A stretch of 64,000 bases of DNA from RGIG9608 sp045612365 (GCA_045612365.1 JAZKYY010000019.1:50556-114555); one strand, 5' to 3'; positions 16,323 through 25,449 are shown, counted from the first letter of the stretch. Made by a program: numbers and translations. Notes: generated by a model from the sequence alone, not told the origin.

Positions 16323-17390
16323 ATGAAGAAACACAATTTTAATGCAGGACCATCAATCTTGCCTCAATCAACAATCGAGAACACAGCTAAAGCAGTTTTG
16401 AATTTTAATGATTCTGGTTTGTCATTGATGGAGATGAGCCATCGCTCGAAAGATTTTCAAGCAGTTATGGACGAAACAGAGGCTTTGTTTAAAGAAATCT
16501 TAGATATTCCTCAAGGATATTCGGTTTTGTTCTTAGGCGGTGGAGCAAGTATGCAGTTCTGTATGGTTCCATTCAACTTGTTGGAGAAAAAAGCAGCTTA
16601 TTTGAACACCGGTACTTGGGCAAATAAAGCGCTTAAAGAAGCAAAACTTTTTGGTGAAGTAGTAGAAGTAGCTTCTTCTAAAGATGCAAACTTCTCTTTT
16701 ATTCCTAAAGATTATGTTATCCCAACAGATGCTGATTATTTCCATATTACAACTAATAATACCATTTTTGGTACAGAAATTCGCAAAGATATCGACTCTC
16801 CAGTAACATTGGTAGCAGATATGTCTTCTGATATTTTTTCTCGTCCAATAGATGTTTCTAAGTATGGTTTGATTTATGGTGGTGCTCAAAAGAATTTGGC
16901 TCCAGCTGGTGTAACTTTTGTGATTGTTAAAGATGAGTTGTTAGGAAAGGTTTCTCGTCAAATACCAACAATGCTTGATTATCGTACTCATATCAAAGGT
17001 GGTAGTATGTTCAATACTCCTCCTTGCGTTCCTATCTTTGGAGCTTTGCAAACATTGAAATGGATTAAAAGTTTGGGAGGTGTTTCTGTATTGGAAAAAA
17101 TGAATATAGAAAAAGCTCAACTTCTTTACGATGAAATAGATAGAAATAAGTTGTTCAAAGGAACAGCAGCAGAAGAAGATCGTTCGCTTATGAATATTTG
17201 TTTCGTAATGAACGATGAATATAAAGATTTGGAAGAAGAATTTGGAAAGTTTGCAGCTGAACGAGGAATGGTTGGTATTAAAGGACATCGTTCTGTTGGA
17301 GGTTTCCGTGCTTCTACTTACAATGCATTGCCAAAAGAAAGCGTTTTGGCTTTGATTGATTGTATGAAGGAATTTGAACGTAAAGCATAA
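16323..17390 (+). CDS. serC: Phosphoserine aminotransferase
   Basis: The 355-residue protein starts K-K-H-N-F-N-A-G-P-S, the typical SerC N-terminus. It has M-S-H-R-S-K-D-F near residue 40, F-L-G-G-G-A-S-M-Q-F near 72, and the PLP lysine in Y-G-G-A-Q-K-N-L-A-P-A-G near 190. It converts 3-phosphohydroxypyruvate and glutamate to phosphoserine and 2-oxoglutarate in serine synthesis, and may also act on the erythronate branch feeding PdxA in B6 synthesis. It is followed by serA after 34 bp, the common Bacteroidetes serC-serA pair. Confidence 0.97.
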   Translation: MKKHNFNAGPSILPQSTIENTAKAVLNFNDSGLSLMEMSHRSKDFQAVMDETEALFKEILDIPQGYSVLFLGGGASMQFCMVPFNLLEKKAAYLNTGTWANKALKEAKLFGEVVEVASSKDANFSFIPKDYVIPTDADYFHITTNNTIFGTEIRKDIDSPVTLVADMSSDIFSRPIDVSKYGLIYGGAQKNLAPAGVTFVIVKDELLGKVSRQIPTMLDYRTHIKGGSMFNTPPCVPIFGALQTLKWIKSLGGVSVLEKMNIEKAQLLYDEIDRNKLFKGTAAEEDRSLMNICFVMNDEYKDLEEEFGKFAAERGMVGIKGHRSVGGFRASTYNALPKESVLALIDCMKEFERKA

Positions 17391-17424
17391 GTAAAAAGTT
17401 GTAAAAACAAAAAAACAAGAAGAA

Positions 17425-18345
17425 ATGAAAGTATTAGTTGCTACAGAAAAACCTTTTGCTGCTGCTGCAATCAACGGAATTAGAGAGATTGTCGAAAAGG
17501 CAGGATATGAATTGGTTTTATTGGAAAAATATACTGAAGTGGCTGATTTTTATGCAGCCGTTGCAGATGTAGATGCACTTATTGTTCGTTCAGACAAAGT
17601 AACAAAAGAGGTTATTGCTCACGCAAATAATTTGAAAATAGTAGTTCGTGCTGGTGCTGGTTTTGACAATTTGGATCTTGCTGCATGTAGCGAACGTGGT
17701 ATTGTGGCAATGAATACTCCAGGACAAAACTCAAATGCGGTTGCAGAGTTGGCTCTAGGAATGATGGTATATATGGCTCGTAATACTTTCCAGAAAGGAA
17801 CAGGTAGCGAACTTAAAGGTAAATGTTTGGGAATTCAAGCATACGGAAACGTTGGTCGTTTGGTAGCGAAAATAGCTCAAGGTTTCGGAATGGAAGTTGC
17901 TGCATTTGACCCATTTGTACCAGCTGAAGCGATAGAGAAAGATGGTGTAAAACCAGTCTCTTCATTAGACGAGTTGTATAGTACTTGCCAATACATTTCA
18001 TTGCATATTCCGGCAAACGAGCAGACTAAAAAGTCTATCGGAAAAGCTTTGTTAGGAAAAATGCCTAAGGGTGGTTGTTTGATTAATACTGCTCGTAAAG
18101 AGGTTATCAATGAAGAAGAGTTGATTGAAATCCTTTCGGAACGTATAGACTTGAAATATGCGACAGATATTGCTGCTGACAAACAAGAAGAATTGAATGC
18201 TCTTTTTGGAAATCGTGTTTTTGCAACTCCTAAAAAAATGGGAGCAGAAACCGCAGAAGCTAATATCAATGCAGGTCTTGCTGCTGCGAGTCAGATTGTA
18301 GATTATTTGGAAAATGGTAATGAAAGATTTCGTTTGAATAAGTAA
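17425..18345 (+). CDS. serA: D-3-phosphoglycerate dehydrogenase (short type)
   Basis: The 306-residue protein belongs to the D-isomer 2-hydroxyacid dehydrogenases. The NAD-binding turn is seen as I-Q-A-Y-G-N-V-G-R-L-V-A near residue 140. The active-site Arg lies in I-N-T-A-R-K-E-V near 225. It lacks the C-terminal ACT or ASB regulatory domains of longer SerA proteins, so feedback inhibition by serine through ACT is not expected. The catalytic His of many family members is not obvious near residue 275, where G-A-E-T-A-E-A appears, as in other short Bacteroidetes forms. The pairing with serC supports the assignment. Confidence 0.88.
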   Translation: MKVLVATEKPFAAAAINGIREIVEKAGYELVLLEKYTEVADFYAAVADVDALIVRSDKVTKEVIAHANNLKIVVRAGAGFDNLDLAACSERGIVAMNTPGQNSNAVAELALGMMVYMARNTFQKGTGSELKGKCLGIQAYGNVGRLVAKIAQGFGMEVAAFDPFVPAEAIEKDGVKPVSSLDELYSTCQYISLHIPANEQTKKSIGKALLGKMPKGGCLINTARKEVINEEELIEILSERIDLKYATDIAADKQEELNALFGNRVFATPKKMGAETAEANINAGLAAASQIVDYLENGNERFRLNK

Positions 18346-18363
18346 GTTTTATTGTTCATAAAT

Positions 18364-18406
18364 AAAAAAGGAAGTCAAAACCTTTAAGGATTTGGCTTCT
18401 TTTTTT
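18364..18406 (+). terminator. Intrinsic terminator after serA
   Basis: An A-rich left arm (ending at 18379) pairs with 18391-18403, with two G-T wobbles, around a loop of about 11 nt. The right arm runs into seven T residues. It ends the serC-serA unit before the histidine kinase gene. Confidence 0.75.
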
Positions 18407-18466
18407 ATGCTTGTACAATTTTTTATTCAGAAACTCGTTATTGTGGTAGTTGAAAAGAACTAAAAA

Positions 18467-19618
18467 ATGAAATCAATTTACGGACTAAAACGCTTCTTAA
18501 AGTATTTTTTTATTTTACTTTCATTTGCAATTGCGGGACTTTCTCTTTTTGTTACCAATGTTTTGGTGCGAAAGCTTTCTTCAGAAGAACGTTCCCGAAT
18601 GGAACTTTGGGCTAATGCGACGCGTGAATTGATAAATGTAGAAAATTTTGATACAGATTTGAGTTTTGTGCAGAGTGTGATAGAAGCTAATCATACAATT
18701 CCTGTGATTTTGTTGGATGCAAAGGGCGAACTTTTGTCGTACCGTAATATGGACTCATTAATGCTGAATGATAGCGTAGAAATAGACCGAATAAAAAATC
18801 TTCATGAACCTATAGAAGTCCCTGTGAACGATGGAGAGGTACAGTACATTTATTACGACGATTCCTTGCTTTTAAAGCAACTTTCTTATTTTCCATTTGT
18901 GCAGATTGTTGTAGTGGCATTGTTTCTTTTTTTGGTCTTTTTTGCTTTTTTCTCTATTCAGAAAGCAGAGCAAGACAAGATTTGGGTAGGACTTTCTCGA
19001 GAAACTGCGCATCAACTTGGAACTCCAATATCCTCTCTTTTGGCTTGGAATGAGATTCTAAAAACTCGTTATCCAGATGAGGCATATATGCAAGAAATGG
19101 AAAAAGATGTTGTTCGGTTGAAGGTGATTGCAGAGCGTTTTTCAAAAATAGGATCCAAACCGGAACTTGAAGAGTACTCTCTTCAAGAAGAACTCTCTAA
19201 TGTTATTTCGTATATGCGTAGGCGTACTTCTCAAAAAGTGAATTATGTTTTTGATGCAAAAAGCACAGATACAAAAGTTTTGATAAATGCCGATTTGTTT
19301 CATTGGGTGATAGAGAACCTTTGTAAAAATGGAATTGATGCGATGGAAGGTATTGGCAGTTTGACATTCAAAATTAAGGACTATTCCAAGCAAGTGGCGA
19401 TTGATGTTATTGACAATGGCAAAGGCATTCCAAAGTCTAAACTTAAAACTATATTTAAACCTGGATATACTACTAAAAAGCGTGGTTGGGGGCTTGGACT
19501 TTCTCTTGCGAAGCGTATAATTGAGGAGTATCATCGAGGTAAGATTTTTGTGAAACGCTCCGAACCAAATCTAGGCACAACCTTCAGAATAGTTTTGCAA
19601 AAAGTGACAAAGGATTAA
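18467..19618 (+). CDS. Sensor histidine kinase (orphan)
   Basis: The 383-residue kinase has a first membrane helix at about 12-32, a periplasmic sensor of about 105 residues, a second helix at about 144-164, then the dimerisation domain with His182 in E-T-A-H-Q-L-G-T-P-I-S-S-L. The ATPase domain follows with N-L-C-K-N-G-I-D-A-M (N box), D-N-G-K-G-I (G1) and G-W-G-L-G-L-S-L-A-K-R (G2). There is no HAMP domain. All kinase motifs look intact. No response regulator gene is adjacent, so its partner is elsewhere; the sigma-54 response regulator at 53.9 kb is a candidate by inference only. Confidence 0.92.
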   Translation: MKSIYGLKRFLKYFFILLSFAIAGLSLFVTNVLVRKLSSEERSRMELWANATRELINVENFDTDLSFVQSVIEANHTIPVILLDAKGELLSYRNMDSLMLNDSVEIDRIKNLHEPIEVPVNDGEVQYIYYDDSLLLKQLSYFPFVQIVVVALFLFLVFFAFFSIQKAEQDKIWVGLSRETAHQLGTPISSLLAWNEILKTRYPDEAYMQEMEKDVVRLKVIAERFSKIGSKPELEEYSLQEELSNVISYMRRRTSQKVNYVFDAKSTDTKVLINADLFHWVIENLCKNGIDAMEGIGSLTFKIKDYSKQVAIDVIDNGKGIPKSKLKTIFKPGYTTKKRGWGLGLSLAKRIIEEYHRGKIFVKRSEPNLGTTFRIVLQKVTKD

Positions 19619-19736
19619 AATGCCTTTTTTCTTCTCTGCACGTCGATATTGAATAGTACTTTTTTCGGTTTGCTATTCTCGTAACTATACACTTTTTTTT
19701 ACCTTTGCCTAGTAATATAATTATAAGAATAACAAA

Positions 19737-22337
19737 ATGACTTCACAAGAAATCCGTCAGTCGTTTCTCGACTTTTTTGCTTCTAAAGGGCATAAAATAG
19801 TTCCTTCTGCACCAATGGTTATCAAGGATGACCCTACGTTGATGTTTACCAATGCAGGAATGAATCAATTCAAAAATATCATTTTGGGAAATGATCCTAT
19901 AAAATATCCTCGTGTGGCCGATTCGCAAAAATGTTTGCGAGTTAGTGGCAAGCACAACGACCTAGAAGAAGTCGGACATGACACCTATCATCACACAATG
20001 TTTGAGATGCTTGGCAATTGGTCTTTTGGAGATTATTTTAAGGAAGAAGCAATTGCTTATGCTTGGGAATATCTTACTGAAGTGCTAAAGTTGGATAAAG
20101 ACCGTTTGTATGTTTCCATCTTCGAAGGATCTCCAAAAGAAGGTTTGGAGAGAGATTCTGAAGCTGCAGATTTTTGGGCAAAGCATATTGACAAGGATAG
20201 AATTATTGATGGAAATAAGAAGGACAACTTTTGGGAAATGGGCGATACAGGCCCTTGCGGTCCTTGTTCCGAAATCCATATCGATTTAAGAAATGATGAG
20301 GATAGAAAAAAAGTGGATGGCAAGTCGCTTGTAAACGGAGATCATCCGCAGGTGATTGAGATCTGGAACAATGTGTTTATGCAGTATAACAGAAAAGCCG
20401 ATGGTTCACTCGAAACGCTTCCTAATAAGGTGATTGATACGGGAATGGGATTTGAACGCCTTTGTATGGCTATACAAGGGAAACAATCGAATTACGATAC
20501 CGACGTTTTTCAACCTATGCTAGGTAAAATTGGAGAGACTTGTAACTGCAAATATGGTCAATCAAAAGAGACTGATGTGGCAATGCGTGTTATTGCCGAC
20601 CATATTAGAACAATTGCTTTTGCCATTACTGATGGTCAACTTCCAAGCAATGCGAAAGCTGGATATGTCATTCGTAGAATTTTAAGACGTGCAGTGCGTT
20701 ATGGTTATACGTTCTTGGGGCAAAGATCAGCATTTATGTTTAAGCTTATTTCTCAATTGGTTTGTGACATGGGAGTAGCTTATCCTGAGCTTAAAGCGCA
20801 GCAAGTTCTTATTGAAAAAGTGATTAAAGAAGAAGAGGAAGCTTTTCTTCGTACGCTTGAAACAGGAATTCGATTACTTGACAAAGTGATGGATGATGCT
20901 CGCAAGGCAAACAATAAAGAAATTTCGGGTAAAGATACGTTTACTCTTTACGATACGTTTGGCTTTCCTTTGGATTTGACCGAACTTATCTTAAGAGAAA
21001 ATGGTTTTACGGCTAACGAGGCAGAGTTCAATGTTGAGATGCAAAAGCAAAAAGAGAGAGCTCGTAATGCAGCCGCAGTAGAAACAGGCGATTGGGTAGT
21101 GTTAAAAGACGGCGATTGCGAGTTTGTTGGCTATGATGAAACTGAGTGCGAAACCAATGTTTTGCGTTATCGTAAAGTAAAACAAAAGAATAATGAATTC
21201 TTCCAACTTGTACTTTCACGAACTCCTTTTTATGCAGAAATGGGTGGACAGGTTGGCGATAGTGGCTGGCTTGGAGACGTAGAAGTTTTTGATACTAAGC
21301 GTGAAAATAATCTTGCCGTACATCTTTGTGCTCAACTTCCTACTGATATTTCCAGTGATCTTGTCGCAAAAATCAACACAGAAAAACGTCAGGCTACGGC
21401 ATGTAATCACTCTGCAACTCACTTGTTACATGAGTCGTTGCGCGAGGTGCTTGGTTCTCATGTTGAGCAGAAAGGTTCTTTTGTGTCGCCCGAAGCATTA
21501 CGTTTTGATTTTAGTCATTTCCAAAAACTTACCGATGAGGAACTTCGTCGAGTAGAAATGCTGACAAACAAAAAAATTCGTGCAAATTTTGCTCTTGATG
21601 AACGCAGAGAAACTCCAATTGAGGAGGCTAAAGCTATGGGTGCAATGGCCTTGTTTGGAGAAAAGTATGGCGACAGTGTTAGAGTTATAAAATTTGGTCA
21701 GTCGGTGGAACTTTGTGGAGGAACACACGTTGCTTCAACCGGTGAGATTGGTTTGATTCGTATTATCAATGAAGGTTCTGTTGCTGCGGGTGTTAGACGT
21801 ATCGAAGCAGTAACTGCTGAAGCTGCCGAAAAAGCTTACTACATTCAGTGCGATCAGCTTAAAACGTTGAAACAATTTTTCAATAATGCTCCTGATTTGG
21901 TTCAGGCAGTACATAAATCCATTGAAGAAAATGCAACTTTGAAAAAGAAAATCGAAGGATTTATGGAAGAAAAAGCCATTCAGATGCGTCAAGCATTGCT
22001 AGATAGTGCTTTGGATGTAAATGGAGTAAAAGTTGCTCGTTTCTTGGGCGAAGCTTCTCCTGAAATAGTTCGCTCGTTGGTGGCTTATCTGAAGGGTAAG
22101 TTTGCAAATGAAAAGTTTGTGTTTGTGGCTGGTACAACCAATAATGATAAACCTTCGTTGACCGTATTTCTTAGCCAACCAATGGTTGAGGCAGGATTCA
22201 ATGCGGTCAATATGGTGCGAGAAGCAGCCAAAGAAATACAAGGTGGTGGCGGCGGTCAAGCATTTATGGCTCAAGCAGGAGGAAAAAATCCAGATGGTTT
22301 GAATTCGGCAGTCGATAAAATTTTAGAAATGTTATAG
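19737..22337 (+). CDS. alaS: Alanine-tRNA ligase
   Basis: At 866 residues it is a full-length AlaRS. The N-terminal class II core has F-F-A-S-K-G-H, F-T-N-A-G-M-N-Q-F and the M-G-D-T-G-P-C-G-P-C-S-E-I region near residue 165. The editing domain has H-S-A-T-H-L-L-H near 560 and the zinc-binding C-G-G-T-H-V near 660. The C-Ala domain ends with G-G-G-G-Q-A-F-M-A-Q-A-G-G. It charges tRNA-Ala and clears Ser/Gly mischarging. A TACCTTTG -7 element lies at 19700-19707. The stop overlaps a GTG codon of the lipoprotein gene that follows. Confidence 0.98.
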   Translation: MTSQEIRQSFLDFFASKGHKIVPSAPMVIKDDPTLMFTNAGMNQFKNIILGNDPIKYPRVADSQKCLRVSGKHNDLEEVGHDTYHHTMFEMLGNWSFGDYFKEEAIAYAWEYLTEVLKLDKDRLYVSIFEGSPKEGLERDSEAADFWAKHIDKDRIIDGNKKDNFWEMGDTGPCGPCSEIHIDLRNDEDRKKVDGKSLVNGDHPQVIEIWNNVFMQYNRKADGSLETLPNKVIDTGMGFERLCMAIQGKQSNYDTDVFQPMLGKIGETCNCKYGQSKETDVAMRVIADHIRTIAFAITDGQLPSNAKAGYVIRRILRRAVRYGYTFLGQRSAFMFKLISQLVCDMGVAYPELKAQQVLIEKVIKEEEEAFLRTLETGIRLLDKVMDDARKANNKEISGKDTFTLYDTFGFPLDLTELILRENGFTANEAEFNVEMQKQKERARNAAAVETGDWVVLKDGDCEFVGYDETECETNVLRYRKVKQKNNEFFQLVLSRTPFYAEMGGQVGDSGWLGDVEVFDTKRENNLAVHLCAQLPTDISSDLVAKINTEKRQATACNHSATHLLHESLREVLGSHVEQKGSFVSPEALRFDFSHFQKLTDEELRRVEMLTNKKIRANFALDERRETPIEEAKAMGAMALFGEKYGDSVRVIKFGQSVELCGGTHVASTGEIGLIRIINEGSVAAGVRRIEAVTAEAAEKAYYIQCDQLKTLKQFFNNAPDLVQAVHKSIEENATLKKKIEGFMEEKAIQMRQALLDSALDVNGVKVARFLGEASPEIVRSLVAYLKGKFANEKFVFVAGTTNNDKPSLTVFLSQPMVEAGFNAVNMVREAAKEIQGGGGGQAFMAQAGGKNPDGLNSAVDKILEML

Positions 22338-22342
22338 TGAGT

Positions 22343-22822
22343 ATGAAAAAGTTAGTTCTTTTAGCAATAATTCTTTTTTCTCTTGTGGCTTGCGAGGTAG
22401 ATAACTGCGATTGCAACAATTCTTGCCCAAACATCCCTACTAATACTGTTGCGTTGTCCACTTTTTATATACCAGTAGCTCCCGAAGAATGGAAAGTGTG
22501 TGACGATGTAGAAAAGTATGTATTTGCTTCTTTTAACGCTCCAGAAATTACTGAGAATGTAATAAACAATGGTTTGGTTGTTGCCTATTTTGTTGATAGA
22601 AAATATGTTGGTGAAGATTATGAAGATTATGTAGAATATGACAACCAACTGCCTTATGTTTTTCCAGTTGTAACTTCTACGTCGGACACAATATATGAGA
22701 ATATGCGATTTGACTATAATACAAGAGGAGATATCACCTTTATTATAGAAGATTCAGATATGGGGTTTGCTATCCCAACCAACGAGAGAATATTCAAGGT
22801 TTGTGTTTTTTCTCCAAATTGA
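22343..22822 (+). CDS. Small Cys-rich lipoprotein, unknown function
   Basis: From the ATG at 22343 the protein is 159 residues. It has a lipoprotein signal peptide with lipobox L-V-A-C (Cys17), directly followed by a Cys/Asn-rich stretch E-V-D-N-C-D-C-N-N-S-C. The rest is an acidic, probably beta-rich domain with no motif I recognise. The start is 5 bp beyond the alaS stop, suggesting co-transcription. Acidic residues right after the lipid Cys may favour surface export. A DUF4377-like or similar small Bacteroidetes family cannot be excluded. Confidence 0.75.
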   Translation: MKKLVLLAIILFSLVACEVDNCDCNNSCPNIPTNTVALSTFYIPVAPEEWKVCDDVEKYVFASFNAPEITENVINNGLVVAYFVDRKYVGEDYEDYVEYDNQLPYVFPVVTSTSDTIYENMRFDYNTRGDITFIIEDSDMGFAIPTNERIFKVCVFSPN

Positions 22823-22834
22823 TGAATTTTGAGG

Positions 22835-22957
22835 TTATTTCAACTTGTTATTTGCGGAAAATTTCTTTTTGAGTTTTCCGCATTTTTTTGCTCTTAACCA
22901 TTCTGCTTTGCGAGTTTCGTAATCGGCGTATTGCTTTTCTAGATAGTTGTCGGCCAT
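22835..22957 (-). CDS. Conserved-looking 40-residue small protein
   Basis: A 41-codon frame on the minus strand starts at ATG 22957. The peptide begins M-A-D-N-Y-L-E-K-Q-Y-A-D-Y and continues E-T-R-K-A-E-W-L-R-A-K-K, ending in a Lys-rich tail. The D-N-Y-L-E-K and K-x-x-W-L pattern resembles small annotated Bacteroidales proteins of unknown function, which is why I include it. It is charged, soluble and probably a single helix followed by a basic tail. It lies convergent to the alaS-lipoprotein unit, with 12 bp between stops, and upstream of tRNA-His on the other strand. Function unknown. Confidence 0.6.
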   Translation of the reverse strand: MADNYLEKQYADYETRKAEWLRAKKCGKLKKKFSANNKLK

Positions 22958-23005
22958 TTTTATTGCTTTTGTTGGACAAAAATAATAAACAATCTGCGAT
23001 ATCTT

Positions 23006-23036
23006 TTTGTTAAAAGATAAAAAAACACTACCTTTG
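23006..23036 (+). promoter_or_regulatory. Promoter for tRNA-His
   Basis: TTTG at 23006-23009 and TACCTTTG at 23029-23036 have a 19-nt spacer. The -7 box ends 17 bp before the mature tRNA 5' end, a clean single-gene tRNA promoter. Confidence 0.7.
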
Positions 23037-23053
23037 CACCCGAAAGTTTGAAT

Positions 23054-23128
23054 GGTGAATGTAGCTCAGTTGGTTAGAGCATCGGATTGTGGTTCCGAGG
23101 GTCGTGGGTTCGAGCCCCATCTTTCACC
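23054..23128 (+). tRNA. tRNA-His (GTG)
   Basis: The cloverleaf includes an encoded G(-1) at 23054 paired with the discriminator C at 23128, the histidine identity element. The D arm has the usual TAGCTCAGTTGGTTAGAGC. The anticodon stem TCGGA/TCCGA encloses loop TTGTGGT with anticodon GTG at 23089-23091. The T arm is GTGGG-TTCGAGC-CCCAT. The acceptor stem has a T-T mismatch at position 6-67. CCA is not encoded. It stands alone, without other tRNA genes. Confidence 0.95.
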
Positions 23129-23138
23129 CTCAAAGAAA

Positions 23139-23180
23139 AAAAAGAGAAGAGGTTCAGAAAAAGAATCTCTTCTTTTTTAT
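23139..23180 (+). terminator. Terminator after tRNA-His
   Basis: An A-rich arm ending in GAAGAG (to 23151) pairs with CTCTTC starting at 23167, with one G-T wobble, and runs into a T tract to 23178. It stops transcription right after the tRNA. Confidence 0.7.
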
Positions 23181-23201
23181 GGAGTCAATTCCTAAAACAA
23201 A

Positions 23202-23230
23202 AAAGAGAGAAACTATTCGGTTCTCTCTTT
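23202..23230. terminator. Second hairpin, likely terminator for prs
   Basis: A 10-bp perfect stem (23202-23211 with 23221-23230) has a 9-nt loop. On the minus strand it lies 28 bp beyond the prs stop and is followed by a T-rich stretch, fitting an intrinsic terminator for prs. Confidence 0.65.
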
Positions 23231-23257
23231 CTTTTATCTATGAAAAACTTTTTTTCT

Positions 23258-24199
23258 TTATAGTAGATATTGCGAACTGATAGATGTGTTGTTGTATACA
23301 CGTTTGATGGTGTCAGCAAACATATCAGCAATGCTCAAGATGCGTACCTTTGGACATTTAGCAGTATCGAAAGGAATAGAATCTGTGAAAATAAGTTCTT
23401 CCATTTTGGAGTTCATCACATTTTCAGTTGCTTTGCCCGACATTACTGGGTGGGTTACAATAGCACGAACACTTGTTGCTCCATTTTCTACCATCAAATC
23501 CGCTGCTTTGCAAAGTGTATTTGCAGTGTCGGCCATGTCGTCAACTATGATTACGTTTTTGCCTTCTACGTCGCCAATGATTCGCATTTGGCTTACTTCG
23601 TTGGCTTTTTCACGAGTTTTGTGACAAAGTACTAGTGGCACTCCCAAGTGTTTTGCGTAAGAGTTTGCGCGTTTCGAACCACCTACGTCAGGCGATGCGA
23701 TAACCAAATTTTCCAAATTCAAACTCTTGATGTATGGAATGAAAATAGTAGATGCAAACAAGTGATCAACTGGAACATCAAAGAATCCTTGTATTTGATC
23801 TGCGTGAAGATCCATTGTGATTACTCTATCTACTCCAGCTGTGCTTAGCAGGTCAGCAATAAGTTTTGCGCTTATTGAAACACGTGGTTTGTCTTTGCGG
23901 TCTTGTCTTGCCCAACCGAAATAAGGAATTACTGCTATGATTTTGTATGCCGAAGCACGTTTTGCAGCATCAATCATAAGCAAAAGTTCCATCAAATTGT
24001 CTGTGTTGGGGAAGGTAGACTGAATGAGGTAAACGTAACGACCTCTGACAGTTTCTTCGTACGAAACAGAAAACTCACCATCGGCAAAATGTTGAATTTT
24101 CAAATCTCCAAGCTCACAATTAAGACTTTTGCAAATTTTTTCGGACAAGTATTGACTTTTTGTGCCCGAAAATACTTTAAATGGAAGATTATCAGTCAT
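23258..24199 (-). CDS. prs: Ribose-phosphate pyrophosphokinase
   Basis: The 313-residue protein starts with F-S-G-T-K-S-Q-Y-L-S. It has F-A-D-G-E-F-S-V near residue 40, the flexible-loop Y-F-G-W-A-R-Q-D-R-K near 100, D-L-H-A-D-Q-I-Q-G-F-F near 130, and the PRPP-binding loop V-D-D-M-A-D-T-A-N-T near 220. It makes PRPP from ribose-5-phosphate and ATP for nucleotide, His and Trp synthesis. It is a single-gene unit with a possible -7 element (TACCTTTG on the minus strand) at 24242-24235 and a hairpin terminator downstream. Confidence 0.97.
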   Translation of the reverse strand: MTDNLPFKVFSGTKSQYLSEKICKSLNCELGDLKIQHFADGEFSVSYEETVRGRYVYLIQSTFPNTDNLMELLLMIDAAKRASAYKIIAVIPYFGWARQDRKDKPRVSISAKLIADLLSTAGVDRVITMDLHADQIQGFFDVPVDHLFASTIFIPYIKSLNLENLVIASPDVGGSKRANSYAKHLGVPLVLCHKTREKANEVSQMRIIGDVEGKNVIIVDDMADTANTLCKAADLMVENGATSVRAIVTHPVMSGKATENVMNSKMEELIFTDSIPFDTAKCPKVRILSIADMFADTIKRVYNNTSISSQYLL

Positions 24200-24294
24200 T
24201 TGTATTAAAAATTAGTGTAATGTTTTTCTTTCTACAAAGGTAGAAACTATATTTAGTTTAGGCGTTATAAAATCGCGATTTTATTTGCAAAAAA

Positions 24295-25449
24295 TCATCG
24301 CAACATCTCGTCTGCCAACATTTCGAGTTGAGTTAGATCTTCCTCTTTCATTCTGCTACGAATTGTAACTGTTGGTTCTGCTATTTCTATTGACTTCATT
24401 TTTTCGAGCATCTCTTTCATAACTCGAGCGGCGCAAGGTACCCATGAGCCATTCTCAATGATTCCTACTTTACGATTTTGAAAGTTTTTTATCTGCAAAT
24501 GGTGCAAAAAGTCGTGCATCGGTGGAAATACGCCGGCGTCGTACGACGAAGCGGCTACAATGAGCTTACTCATGCGAAATGCGTCCTCGATGGCTTCTGC
24601 CATATCGCAACGACTAAGGTCGGCTACCGATACTTTCCCCACACCTTTTTGCTCAAGTATTTCAGCCATTTTTTTTGCAGCTTGGGCTGTGCCACCATGA
24701 ATAGATGCGTAGGCAATGAATACCCCGTCGGTTTCGGCGCGGTAGCTGCTCCAGCAATCGTAAAGACTGATGTAGTAATCTAGGTTTTCCGTAAGCATTG
24801 GCCCGTGGAGTGGACAAATGGTATTAATATCTAATCCGGCGACCTTTTTTAACAAAGCTTGCACTTGGTTTCCGTATTTCCCACATATGTTGAAGTAATA
24901 GCGGCGTGCTTCGCATGCCCAATCTTCTTTGTGGCTCAAAGCACCGAATTTTCCAAATGCGTCGGCCGAAAAAAGCACTTTCTCTTTACTCTCGTAACTC
25001 ACTATCACCTCTGGCCAATGCACCATTGGGGCACCAAGGAACGTAAGCATATGTTCTCCCAGTGAGAGAGTGTCGCCCTCTTTTACAATAATGGTTTTCT
25101 CAGCGAAGTCTGCATCGAAGAACTGTGGTAACATCTGCACAGCTCGTGCCGATGCCACTATTTTTAGTTCGGGATATTTTTCTGTGAGACGAAGAATTTC
25201 TCCTGCGTGGTCGGGCTCAAGGTGATGCACCACAAGGTAATCGGGTTTTCGTCCGCAGAGGGCTTCTTCGAGGCGGGCAAACCACTCACTGCCAAGGCGG
25301 CTGTCTGCCGTATCCATTATGGCTATCCGCTCGTCGATGATGACGTATGAATTGTACGAAATGCCATTGGGCACCACGTACTGACTCTCGAATAAATCTA
25401 GCGACAAGTCGTCTACGCCGATGTATTTGATGTTTTCTGATACATTCAT
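24295..25449 (-). CDS. FprA-type flavodiiron protein (O2/NO reductase)
   Basis: The 384-residue protein has an N-terminal metallo-beta-lactamase-like domain with the diiron ligands H76-L-E78-P-D80-H81, a histidine in V-H-W-P-E near 147, Asp in S-A-D-A-F-G near 165 and a later C-P-L-H-G-P near 223. A C-terminal flavodoxin domain begins Y-A-S-I-H-G-G-T-A near 255. Flavodiiron proteins reduce oxygen to water or NO to N2O and protect anaerobes. No rubredoxin gene is adjacent. The gene is visibly richer in G+C than the flanks: 32 of 60 bases in 24721-24780. Confidence 0.93.
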   Translation of the reverse strand: MNVSENIKYIGVDDLSLDLFESQYVVPNGISYNSYVIIDERIAIMDTADSRLGSEWFARLEEALCGRKPDYLVVHHLEPDHAGEILRLTEKYPELKIVASARAVQMLPQFFDADFAEKTIIVKEGDTLSLGEHMLTFLGAPMVHWPEVIVSYESKEKVLFSADAFGKFGALSHKEDWACEARRYYFNICGKYGNQVQALLKKVAGLDINTICPLHGPMLTENLDYYISLYDCWSSYRAETDGVFIAYASIHGGTAQAAKKMAEILEQKGVGKVSVADLSRCDMAEAIEDAFRMSKLIVAASSYDAGVFPPMHDFLHHLQIKNFQNRKVGIIENGSWVPCAARVMKEMLEKMKSIEIAEPTVTIRSRMKEEDLTQLEMLADEMLR

